A model generated the notes under the pieces. That model searched no databases. It was not told the origin of the DNA and saw nothing but the letters and a program-made list of their open reading frames with translations. The translations under genes were made by a program, and so were the position numbers. Shown piece after piece: positions 1-12,900 of a stretch of 64,000 nt of DNA; position 1 is the first letter of the stretch; each line of letters starts with the position of its first letter. Source of the stretch: Pisaster brevispinus (lineage: Eukaryota > Echinodermata > Asteroidea > Forcipulatida > Asteriidae); contig JAMKCF010000013.1 in the NCBI GenBank assembly GCA_023634235.1, forward strand, positions 12,649,705 through 12,713,704, written 5' to 3'.

Positions 1-359
1 TCATGCATCCGTACATTATATTAAGAACTTATTTGCAAGTGCTGTAAATGATCATAAGAAGAGTTAACCACCTGCACGCTTCAGAAAGATAACATGTTTA
101 AAAAATATGTTTTGGCCCCACGGTTGGCGAAGCCACCAAAGGGGCATACTGTTTCTGACATGGCCTTCCATACCCTTACACGCACCAACTTACTCAGTAC
201 TGGGTACTTAAAACAATGGAACAATGCTACCCCACAAGGTTTTCTTTGTTGTGGTGATAGTGGTACCCCACAGAGAATTTCTTCAGAAAAGGGATTTATA
301 GAACAACAATAGCAGGACCCCACATACTGGATCTGTAAGGGGTGCGTGCCTGCAAATGA

Positions 360-843
360 AAGAATGACTTGGCATATCAACTCAAAACTTGGTGTGTGGA
401 TTGGTCCTGGAATTCCTCCCCCCTTCCCCCAAAGCCTGTCAGTGTTGGACCCTTTAGTCAAATGTCAAGGTTATTATGGTTAAAACAAAAGAAATGTTGT
501 CTGAGCGATGACGTGAAAGGACTTGTCATGTCAACTACAAACTTGGTTTTTGGATTGGTCTTGGGATTTCCCAGAATCCTTTTGTTTTTGGACAGCTATA
601 CAATGTAGATAAATTGTCAAGGCCATTATGGCTGAAACAAAGACATTTTGTTTGCGCGGTAACTCTAGAAGGACTTGGCATATTATTAGAAATGATGTCC
701 CAGTAAGGACTTGTCATATAAACTCCAAACTAGTGTGCGGATTGGTCTTGGGATCCAGAGGCCTTGTTTTTGGACCACCTAGAATGTCAAGAAACGGACT
801 GGCTTGCGAGGCATTTGTGTTTACCAAACACAACTTTTCTTAA
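360..843. repeat. degenerate tandem repeat, about three copies
   Basis: Three imperfect copies of a unit of roughly 150-190 bp can be followed by the recurring words GGACTTG(G/T)CAT, AACTTGGT or AACTAGTG, GGATTGGTC(C/T)TGG and TGTCAAGG. They begin near 365, 518 and 707. The short open frames here run across all copies and show no conserved protein character. The stretch probably lies in a REXO1 intron upstream of the first exon visible in the window. From 844 to 1331 I see only AT-rich sequence. Confidence 0.55.
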
Positions 844-1331
844 TTAAGCTCAGAATCATCCCTTCTTTTTTTTTCAGTGAATGTGATGCACAGAGTGTTT
901 TGGTGATTAGCGCCACTTAAATAAAAAAAACCCAACATATCCAGTAGTAGGCCCCTAATAATGGCAGTACTGAACAGTGTTCACAAAGGCAGTGCTTACA
1001 TTGGAGATATCCATTCTGGCTAGATAAAATGTTATCATTTGAAAACTGAAGTTAAATACTGCATACTGGAAGGACATCGATAAACAAATTAAGTTCATCA
1101 TTTTGGTAATAGGGGGAAAAGACCTCAGAAGTACATTGTAAGAAACTACACTTCAAAATGGTTCCTATAATAACAGGGTAAAGTCAATTTGTAGAACACC
1201 ATAAAAAACATGTTCATTAAATACTTTAAAATGTTTACTTAAACTTTGCAAAATATTTTTTCGGGTTTATATAAAATAACTTGATAAATTAATTAATTTG
1301 TAATTTTGTTTAATGGATTGTTTTAAAACAG

Positions 1332-3946
1332 AGACAGGGAAGGTACAGTCCACCAAACCTAGAGGAAATATTGACGGCGTATATCCTCAAACTGCTGATG
1401 TTAGCAAGTACATCATTAATGCAACTCCTCCCTTATCGTCTCCCGTCACACAAGAGCTCACAGCTAAGAAACAGCCAGTGCAGTATGTACCCACCCCAAT
1501 TGCACAGATTGCCTTGGCGAGGAGAAGACACAAGATGGCTGCTAAAGCATCCAAAAGAGGTCGTGAGAAAAATGCAGCTCCCATTTATGTTCCTACACCA
1601 CTCTCTCAGATCATTTCTTCATCAGGAACAGACTCAAAGTTTCAGAAATCAAAAAGAAACAAAGGTGCTATGATTGATTCAACGAAAACATCAGATACTA
1701 GCTCAATAACAGAGAAGTACACTCTTAGCCATGACCGTCCTGTCAATAATGATGAATATGATCCCTTGGGAAACAACGTCTATACAAAAAGCAATCCTGA
1801 AAAGTCTGTACAAAGTGACGTGCCATCTTCATCCAGTAAATACTCTCTTGAAGCTTGCTCAAAGAGTAATACCGATCTTGTGTATGATCCCTTTGATAAC
1901 AGTGCCTGTAATCCTGATTCGCATGGAAGTAAAACAGAACTTGTAGACAGCTGTGCTTCTGGGGAGAAAACTAAAGATTCTAGCAGCACCACTTGTGCAA
2001 ATGACACGGTAGCAATACCTATATGTGTAGAGGAGGATGGTTTGTATAACTTTGATGATCCTGACAATGTTGATTCTGCTGATGGTGCTGATGAATATGA
2101 GCCTTTACTTTGTCAAGACATGGGATCTCTTCATGCAAACTACACTCCAACTGCAAAGTATTCTGTTGATTCCGTCCAGTCAAATCCCACCAATGATTTG
2201 GAGTATGATCCTTTTTCAAATTTCACAGCAAAAGAACATTTAATGAAAAGAAACTTGCCAAAGAAAAGGAAACAGATCCTAGAATCAAATGATTATGACC
2301 AATCATCGGACAGTGATGCTTTGATGATAATTGAAGAAACAGAAATCCATGCATCAACAGATGAGGAGTCAAGATACAAGAAGTTAAAGCATGGAAATGT
2401 TGAGCAACAAGATGGAGAATGCACTGAGGAGGAAACTGACAAACCATGGCTGAGTAATGTACAACAAAAACATTTCCTTCAAGATGTGAATTTTCACCCA
2501 CCATCTGACAATGAGAGAACCTTCACTCCAAGTTACAGTTACAGTCCTGCAGATAGTCACCCAGATGACCACCATGGTACGGGATTGGAGGAGGAATGGA
2601 ATCCTACCAAGTACTTAACGGAACTGTCTGCAAATCAATCCATCAATAAGGGAAGCAGTCAAGCGACAATCAAATTAAAAAAACACAATGATGCCAAACA
2701 AGAACTATCCGAAGTGAGAAGAAAGACCTCTGAAAAAAGAAAACTAAAAGATGTGAAAGGAGTAAATGAATCAAGTTCAAAACCCAAAACAAAGAGTAAA
2801 AATAAGAATACACTCAAACAAAACTTGGATTCATCCAAATCCAAGGACTTGACAAAAGAAACACAAAATGCTACTTTAGCAAATATAATGCACTCGGACA
2901 TAAATGAAAGCAAAATAAAAAATGATAAATGTAACAGCAAGGACTCACTAGAAGAAAAACCAAGAATGAAAGTGTCCTCAGAAATATTGTCAACTTTTTT
3001 CAATAAAATGTGTGAACAAAAACAACAAAAAACAAAGTCTTTAAGTGGCAATAACCAGCAAAACAAACAAAAAACTGCACAATCTTTGAATGAATACGCT
3101 GATAAAGGTGTAATTAATACAAGGAATCCAAGCCGTAAAGATGATGATGTCATAGTCATAAGCTCTAGCTCTTCTGATAATGATCAACCTAATAAAGGAA
3201 AGGTAATTAAGAAAACTGGTCCAACACAAGATGAAAGAGGAAAGTTAGTCCATACTAAGAAGCCTGCTAAGATATGTAACCGAAAGTCCTCCGATATAAT
3301 TCTGTTTGGAGAAGACAGTGATAGTGATAACAGTGATGAACAAGTAGGAAGTCATGGAGAAGACAAGGTGGTTTTATTCAGTGACTGCTACTCAAGTTCA
3401 GAAGATAATATAACATACAGTAGCACTCGGTCGAGTTATACTGAGAAACCAAAACGCTCTACCACTTTGTCAAAAAGAGACACTAATGGCTTCACATCTG
3501 ACAAATCATCACACACATCACTGTCAAAGAGCATTCACAGAAAAACAGGTCTCAAAAGTAGGACTGTTCTTCAACATGGGCCTAAAAAGCCTGAGGAAAG
3601 TCAGCGTGTGCTGCATAGTCACAAAACAAGTGACAGTTCCAAAGACGAGAAATCCAGTAAAATTCCAGAGATCCATCAAATTAAGAGTAATGAGAAAACA
3701 GGGTTGAACAGGAAAATATCCTACAGTCCTGGGAAGGTCTTGAATGCTGTCATGATGTGTGATTATAGTGATAGTGATATTACTAGGAATAGCTCTGGTG
3801 ATGATAATGACTACACACCAATCAGTGATAGTGACAACGATACTGACTTGACTTTCTCCGAGTCAGATACTCTGAAAGAGTGTCGCAAAATTTTCACAGA
3901 GGAAAACTTAAAACGACCCAACAAAGTGCAAGACAAAGTTAAAGAG
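1332..3946 (+). CDS. REXO1: REXO1 large disordered-region exon
   Basis: This single exon of about 871 codons is opened by the acceptor ending in AAAACAG (exon from about 1332) and closed by AAAGAG|GTAAGC. It encodes a Ser/Lys/Asp-rich, apparently disordered region. Motifs typical of REXO1 are repeated: YVPTP(I/L) twice (near 1484 and 1586) and the block KYS..DLxYDPF(S/D)N twice (near 1834 and 2155), with a lone EYDPLGNN near 1753. Near 3139 lies [15 protein letters not shown], which has the hydrophobic-plus-acidic pattern of a SUMO-interacting motif. Acidic serine clusters follow, ending with a TLKECRKIF segment similar to the conserved ECLRIF block of vertebrate REXO1. An in-frame ATG at 1313 precedes the acceptor, but I regard it as intronic. 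Confidence 0.85.
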
Positions 3947-6900
3947 GTAAGCTAAAAAAGAGTAATGACAGAGTTTACTTTGACCTTGCCTTCAGACCTT
4001 AAAATCATTATTGTTTTGCTATTGGTAAGTCAATATGGCACATTGATCACACACTTGGGCCTTTTTTCTATTTTTGGCTCTAAAGCTCGCACACAATATG
4101 TTTGTATCCCTTCTTTCACCGTGTAGTAGTAAATTTTTATGGCACAAGTTGATATCTGTGGAAAGATCACAAGGCAAGATGATATCTTTTTGCGTAAATC
4201 TTAACAGAAAAACTAGCTCAATGCATTTCCTATGGGATTGTGTTAATAATTGGAGCCAAACTGTGTAAAATGGGCATTGTTTGTGGTGACCATACATCAC
4301 ACTTACTAACAGGATTATCATTGACAATCCAGGTATTTAAAAAAAGCATCCAGCTTGCTGATTTCTGTGATTTTCATTACTTTTAAAAAGTAAGGATGAG
4401 ATTTTGTTGCAAGGCCCGATGTAACTATTCACTATAATAATAATAATAACTTTTGATTTATACAGCGCATAATAATTAACACTTAATTCTCTAAGCGCTT
4501 TACAATAGTGCCCTGGTCATTGGGCCAATAACATTCCTGTAATCTTTCTCAGCTCCCTGGGGAGTATACAGCCGGGGCTGCCGTGGCGCTCCGAAGGCTT
4601 TTTCAAACACAATATCAACCTCTACCCTCGCAGGTACCCATTTATACCCCTGGGTGAAGAGAAGCAATTATAGTAAAGTATCTTGCTCAAGGACACAAGT
4701 GTCATGACTATGAATTGTATTGGTCATGAAAGTAGCTGATAGTGATGTTTCAAGCAGTATGTTCTTTTCAGAGCTTTTTAATGTTTTCCTTCAAGACCAT
4801 GACAATATCAATTTGAGCCATGTTAGACTAAAATTGTGTTTCCCCCAACAGCAGTGTCAGATTTAAGATTGTTGTAACTGGGTATAATTTTAGTTCTCAG
4901 ATTTTTTTTTCAAAGGTGTATCAGATTTGTGGACTTCAGGTTAATACTGGGTTCTTATATAGCCTTATCGTATCCCTATAAGGGTGTATCACAGCGCTCT
5001 TTAGTTGTTTTTCAAAAGAATAAGCAGAGCTATGTTTTTGAATTTTGAGACCCATTTATGTAGCACCTCGTGGTGTACAAGGTGCATTCAGTTGCCACTG
5101 GCTGAGTGTATTCTTTCTCTGCCTTTTAAATCATAAGACCCGCTTCAAATCCTGCCTCCTGCCTTGCATGTGGATTTGGTTTTAAGTCGATACCTCATTG
5201 CGTGGGTTTCCCCATTTGGGGTTTTCCTCCCACATCTAAAACTGAACATTTCTTCATTATCTCATATTCATCCTGTTACTAGTGCTTGCACTGTTGGATT
5301 TTTAAATAGTTTATGTTTTTGTTTTTTGTGTGTTTTGCCTGCAGCCAGAAGAGTGTAAGAAAGAGGACTTGATTATGTCTACTTCAAAGCAAAGAGTTGC
5401 CCATGCATCCAGATTTGATGTGGTATGTATGTATGGGATGTAATTACTAACTTGCCATCTGTATGTCTCTCATTTTTTTGACTTCAACCTCATACCTGAC
5501 ATTAGATACTTATAGTATTTCAACTGCCAGTGTTCCTTTTATGAGACCTGTATTAACATTGGCTTATGCAGTGATGAAGAAATGACATGAGATGTTTGCC
5601 AGATTTATCATGGGAGCTTGTATCATCATAACTAATAATTGCTGTCATCCAGTACACGGCTACTGTCACATAGAATCCAGTACATGGCTACTGTCACATA
5701 GAATCCAGTACATGGCTACTGTCACATAGAATCCAGTACACGGCTACTGTCACATAAAATCCAGTACACAGCTACTGTCACATAGAATCCAGTACACAGC
5801 TACATGTACTGTCACATAGAATCCAGTACACAGCTACTGTCACATAGAATCCAGTACACGGCTACTGTCACATAGAATCCAGTACACGGCTACTGTCACA
5901 TAGAATCCAGTACACAGCTACTGTCACATAGAATCCAGTACACAGCTACATGTACTGTCACATAGAATCCAGTACACGGCTACTGTCACATAGAATCCAG
6001 TACACAGCTACTGTCACATAGAATCTAGTACACAGCTACTGTCACATAGAATCTAGTACACAGCTACTGTCACATAGAATCCAGTACATAGCTACTGTCA
6101 GTCACATAGAATCCAGTACACGGCTACTGTCACACAGAATCCAGTACACAGCTACTGTCACATAGTATCCAGTACACAGCTACTGTCACATAGAATCCAG
6201 TACACGGCTATTGTCACATAGAATCCAGTACACGTCTACTGTCACACAGAATCTAGTACACAGCTACTGTCACATAGAATCTAGTACACAGCTACTGTCA
6301 CATAGAATCCAGTACACAGCTACTGTCACATAGAATCCAGTACACGGCTACTGTCACACAGAATCTAGTACACAGCTACTGTCACATAGAATCTAGTACA
6401 CAGCTACTGTCACATAGAATCCAGTACACAGCTACTGTCACATAGTATCCAGTACACGGCTACTGTCACATAGTATCCAGTAAATGGCTACTGTCACATG
6501 GACTGATTGTTTCACTTCAAATGGCTTCAGATTTATTTCATTAAACTTTTGTAATATATGTCATGTTCTAGCAGTCTGGAAAATTATGAAGATAAGATGT
6601 ACATTGGGACTAAACACATACATGTACATTATGACTCCTGGCCTAAGAAACTTGTTTTAAATGAATTGAATTTATCAATATTGGTTGTTTTCATAATCTG
6701 TTAATTTCTGACACCCCGAAACAAAGATAATGGCAAAATAAAGACAAAACCAAAACCAACATTAGAGCTAGACAGCTCAGTTGCTAGAGCGGCGGCATGT
6801 TAATCCGGAGGTCTCATGTTCAAATCCCGCTCTAGTTAATTTTTCTTTGTTCAACCCCAAATCAGTTAATTTCTTGTTATAACTATTTTTTAAATTTTAA

Positions 6901-9900
6901 TTGAGGCATGTACAGTAGCTTTTTGTGTTTGTAGGAAACATGAAAGCTTTACTGAGTAATTCCCCTGCAAAGTGACAACATTGTGATAGCCTTTCAGCGT
7001 GTGTAGAAGATACATTGAACTGACCATAGTCTATTGTTATTGAGAAATGTATAAAGTTTGTCTATTGTTTAACGATTTGGAATTCTCTACTTAGCTCTGT
7101 GGATCCCCAGTTTAATTCCCACCCAGACAGAACATGTGGATTGCATTACCTGGGTTTTCTTAACATACATTTAGGGCAATTGAATATCCGTTTTGGAACC
7201 GCCCCCTCTGAAATCTATAGGTAACACATTTTCATCAATGACTTATGAAAACAAAACCTACAACCATCCTTAACAGAAAATCATGGACCTTTTAAGGGAT
7301 TTCCACCCATTTTTAAAACTAAAATAGTAAAATGTTGTCATTGACTTCTCCATTGATCTACAGACTAACAATATACTTTTAGAGATTTCTTGGATTTATT
7401 ACTAAATTAATAAAGATATGTAATATAATAATAATAATAATAATATATTGTATTTGTATAGCGCCTACTGCAGGCCAGCCTCTAAGCGCTTAACATTCAG
7501 TATTTCCTGCAAGGTATTTGGGGCTACGTTTGAAGTATGAGACCTACTCCTTTACATAGCACCTTGTAATGGTTTACAAGGTGCTGTGGCGCAATATGCA
7601 GCCGATCAAACCAGGAACACCGGGGCGGACCCCTTCTCTTTTCGATAAGTGCACTGGGTTCTTTTCGTGCGTTACACAACACACGGGACCAACGGCTTTA
7701 CGTCCCATCCGAAGGACGAAGCAATCATGGTTAAGTGTCTTGCTTAAGGACACAGGTGTCACGACCGGGGCTCGAACCCACACTCTGCTGATCAGAAACA
7801 CCAGAGCTTGAGTCCAGTGATCTTATCCACTCGGCCACGACACGCCACAATGAATAATAACCAAAGTTCTATTAAATTGAAATAGATTTTATAACTTGTA
7901 AGTCCTTAATGGAAGATGTTTTTGAGTTTAACTGTTGTCAATTACATGTTTTACTTTAACAGTTAAAACACAAGAAGTTCACACCAAGGCCCAAAGTAAG
8001 ACCCACTCCATTACAAGTATGTCACAACCGCTACATGCAGGCCCAGCAACATCTAGAAGAAAAGCAAAACACCATCAAAGTGACAACTCCTGAAGTCAAA
8101 GTAGCAAATACAACTAGTTCCTCTAGCTCCAAAAAGCGGATAGCTCATGTTTCGCCGTTACAAATACGGCAGACTCCCCCTAGTAAATCAGCTGCAGTCA
8201 GACCATTCAGCACACCAGTCATGGGAATCAATGCTAAGATTCAACAAAAGTATTCCATCGGACACAGTGCTTCTTATTCTACTGGACATCCCAGCAAGAC
8301 AGTAGCAATAACAGCCCCAAAAGGAGAAAGACGACTTGCCCATTTACCAATCAAGGTAATATTTATACATTTATAATACTTATACAAGACAATATTTATA
8401 CATTTCGTCTGGGGTTATATCTAACCTATAGATCTTTGTAGTTGTAGGATATGCCTTGTAATGGTATCTTGCTGGTCAGTCATCAGGTCATATGGGCACT
8501 CATCTACTGCACTAACAAACATAACAAAGCTGTGGTTTGTTTGTAGTTTTCCTAAAAGTCACTTATTTCATCCTTCCAATGCATTTCTAGTGGTCACTCA
8601 CTCTGCCGCATGGACAGCTGGGGTCCATTGGGGTGATCTCCTATATCTGCCATTAGTAGCTAGGTTCCAGAGTTTGTCTACTATATGATAGTAACTGATA
8701 ATTCTGACAAGACCTTAAAGGGGGACTTTTTTTACAGCAGGCCTTAAAAATGTCCACAGTATTGCATATTTCTTAAGAAATGTCCACACCATTTATAAAT
8801 GAAATATTTGGCAGTTGATCAAAATTAAAACCACAAAACAAATGTGTAAAAGTTTATGAAGTTTTCCTGAATGAAAGTAAACAAAGTTTCAAGATGGTAG
8901 CTGCCTTGATTATAATGCATACAAGACCTGAGATCATGAACAACATCATTGGCAGCTCAGTCTCGAGAGACCATGCTAGATGCGCCCTTGCAGTGTTGTC
9001 TGTTTGTGGTGTCCTGACATAGTCTGCTGTGACTGTGCAGTCCGATGCAGTAGCGGCAGTCGCTGTAGCACTTGGCATGGTACAGACATACAAAGGAGCC
9101 TGGAGTTTATGGGTTTCCATAGCGTTTTTCTTTGTACCCTATTTTCTGCTGTGAGCTGACCTCTCCTCGCATCTGCTTCTACGATGAGGACGTTCTGACA
9201 CCAGGCATCTCGATCCACGGCCTGAAACTCCCAGCTGTCTGGAGAGATATTTGAGGCTGTCAAGTCTCTCTTGCAGGTGTCCTTGAATCTGAGCAAGGGG
9301 CGACTGACTCGTCTGGTACCAGTGGCCAGCTGTCCGTACAGGATGTCTTTCGGCAGCCTCCCATCCTCCATGCGTTGAACATGACTCGGCCATCTAAGGT
9401 GGCGTTGACTTGGCAGGGAGTGCATGCCGGGAATTTTGGCGCCTTTTAGGATGTCACTGTGTGGGATATGCTCCTGCCAGCTGATTCCAAGGATGCGCTT
9501 GAAACACTGCATATGGAAGGCGTTGAGCCGGCGTTTCTTGCCTCATGTAGGTGGGCCAGTACTCACTTCCATAGAGTAAGTTGCTGAGAACACACGCCTG
9601 GTAGAAAACAGACTTTGGTGTATTCTGTCAGTGCTTTGTTCTCCCACACTCTTTTGGTCAGTCTAGCCATGACTGTGTTTGACTTCCCAAGTCGCCTGTC
9701 CATGATATTGGTTATTACATAATCATCGTTCCAACTCTCATTAAATAAAAACCCGGACAGCTGAGGGGGCAAAAGACTTTGCATACCCTTAGTGTTAATC
9801 CTCAGCTGTAAAAGACATTTACTCCTTGCACTTCTAGTGAACTTTCCATACAAAGTGTGACTTTCATCTGACAGAATCATTTAAACTTTGTTCAGCAACA

Positions 9901-12900
9901 GAGATTTATACAGGCTGTCAACCATTGATTCATCAGTACCAGTTACTTTAGTTCCTTGCTTAATTACCCTACAGTTTAGACAGATCCAGTTTCCAAAGAC
10001 ACAATTACGACATGATGTAATAATACTTAGCTGGGCGACTTCTAAAACATTGTATTTGGGGTCTTCAAATGCTATTTTGTCAACTTAGATGGTGTTTGTA
10101 TGGTGGCCCTGAAGGGACATCAAACATAAATGTTTACGTGAATATTTATGTAAATATTTACGGCTTTTGCCCCAATTTGCAAATATTCACGTATATATTC
10201 TCGTAAAAATTTGTGATTGAGGCGAAAATCGTGAATATTTACGTAAATATTTACGTAAATATTTGCGATTTGTACCCCCATTCGCAAATATTTACGTAAA
10301 TATTTACGTAAATATTCACGATTTGTGCCCAAGTCGCAAACCCAGTCATCCGTGAATATTTGGTTTCTTTCCAGCTAGCCGCGCACTGGGTCGAAATTTC
10401 CAGCCGCGTATTCAGGACAATTATAATCCATGCAGTACAAGGAGGTAATATATCTGTCTCCCCTTCTTTCTAATTCTCTATTTTGAACATTAAAAAAAAA
10501 AAGTTTTCTTTGTCGGTATAATTTGTTCACTAAGCGGACTTGAAGGTAGAATTAGATTATTCGGCTGATCAATTAGTGAGTAATTAAACACCACAGTTAA
10601 GACCTCATCATCCAGACCATTGTACACAACTGTTGAAAAAATTGCTCTCACCTAAAATTAAGTACATGTACCCTTAACGTTGTTTAAAAGATGATTTTTT
10701 TTAAAATTCCATACTGATAGACCATACCACTGACGGGCACACATAAATTCGGAGTCGGTGAACTCGGATCATTAAGTAATAAATAGTTAACTGCTAAAAC
10801 ACACGCAATGTTCTATCATACGTTATCGAATGCGTTGGTCAATTTTAAATCGCTCAAACTAGAAAGAAGGGGAAACAGAATTGTTACCGCCTTGAACTGC
10901 ATGGATTCCAATTGTCCTGAATACGCGGTTGGCTGGCCACGGAATCCGCAGATAGAAATTTCGGCCCAATATGCGGCTAGCTGGAAAGAAACCAAATATT
11001 CACGGGTGACTGGGTTTGCGATTGGGGCCCAAATCGCAAATATTCACGTGAATATTTACGTAAATATTTGCGATTGGGGGAACATATCGCAAATATTTAC
11101 GTAAATATTTACGTAAATATTTGTGAATGGGGCACATATCGCAAATATTCACGTAAATATTCACGTAAATATTTGAGATTAAGGGACAAATCGTGAATAT
11201 TCACGTAAATGTTTATGTGAATATTCACGTTTTTTTGCCCCGATTCGCAAATATTCACGTCAATATTTACGTAAATATTTGTGATTTGGGGCACAAATCG
11301 TCAATATTTACGTAAATATTCACGATCTGGCCCTCAGCCTCAATTTTTTACGTGAATATTTACGTGAATATATGCGAATCGGGGCAAAAAACGCGAATAT
11401 TTACGCAAATATTCTCGTAAATATATATGTTTGATGTCCCTTCAGGGCCACCATATGTTTGAGATAAAAATATTTCTCTGGAGGATTGGTACTGGTTTGA
11501 ACTTTATAATCAGTGAACATTCACATGGAAACTAATAATTTTTTCCCCTGATAATTACTAACAGAACCCTATCTCGCATCTAACCACTTAAATTTTTCTG
11601 CAGGATTGATTTTCAGATTTCTGGAATAAAAACAGTTTTTGATAATATCTTTGTCACAGTGAAATCATGACATAACCAAATAAAGACAACAAACAATCTT
11701 ATAAAATGCACCTTGATTTCTTTTTCTCTTTTGAGAAAATGTGGCTTGTACTCACAATGAATAAGCCGAACCCTTGGCCATAATCCATGGCCCATAACCA
11801 GCCATGGCATGCTGGAATCTTGGACTTACCGCCCATGCCGAATACAATGGTAAACAATGGTGGCAGCCTATTGATCTCTCTTAACTCTCGCTTGTTTAAA
11901 CAGACAAAGCTGGAATTTAGGATCACACAATAATCCCTGGAAAATTTTAGATTTCGGATTTTCGAACATTAATTTCAGTACCCTTTGTCCACAAAGCGTA
12001 ACATGGAGAGTGCATGCACTATGCACGCTACACAATGGAATGTCTGGGCGTGATAACATGTCACCAGCTATTGACCTCATTGCAAAAATTAAAATGTATA
12101 CACGTCTTCTAGCAATAACTGGTTAGTCATATTGACTATTTTGAACCTTCAGAGAATTAGGTTCTTAATCAGTTCATCTGGTCATGGCTGGGGACAACCT
12201 TTATAAATTTGGGAGGCTCTAATCTATAGATTTTCAAAAGTAACTGTCCACGGTGAATGGCATAAGTCGATGGTAGCTGGAGAAGATCAGTGTAATGTTA
12301 ATACAAAGTCATCACTAAGGTACAGCAGACATCTACACACCAGTAAATGGTCATTGTATTGTAGTGAATTACCATGCCTTGAACAAATGATGCAAGACGG
12401 ATACGAAGAATAATGCACTTTTTGGTCATTATATCTCGTATTTATTTCATTTTGGGGGCCACCGAAAGACACAAGAGCATGTACATCATCTTGCAAACAA
12501 TGCAACATAAAAAGGTAATGCCTAAAAGAAAAAAAGTCTCTTCTCCAGCTGGTACACACAAAACAAAACATCATATAGGTACATTGACAACTGTAAACAA
12601 ATAAACAATGAACAGAAATGAAGTACACAGTGAACATAATTATTAGAATAAATAGCATGATAAAACGTATGCTAAAACTAATACTTTAATTTAGCAGTTG
12701 AACAAATCTTTCGGTCAATGATATTGCAAGAAAGAAGGGAAGAAAAATAAAGTCCACATACAAACTAAAACAGTTATAACTTTACAACCTTACAAAAGAC
12801 AAATATTAGTTATTGAAAACAATTACAATGTATAGCAATAAGCACGGTAAGCTGGTAAAGAGATGGAGGAAGGACATTTTTCTATGGTAAGAACTACAAG

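Noticed and set aside
94..717. Short frames on both strands at the window start
   Set aside because: They lie in a degenerate tandem repeat and have no REXO1 zinc-finger or other family features.
1313..1331. ATG at 1313 as the true REXO1 start
   Set aside because: It is AT-rich intron-like sequence directly followed by a splice acceptor. The family's conserved N-terminal finger is missing, so the start should be upstream.
6763..6836. Possible functional tRNA gene
   Set aside because: Stem pairing is poor, the same segment recurs with the same flanks elsewhere in the window, and it has a SINE tail.
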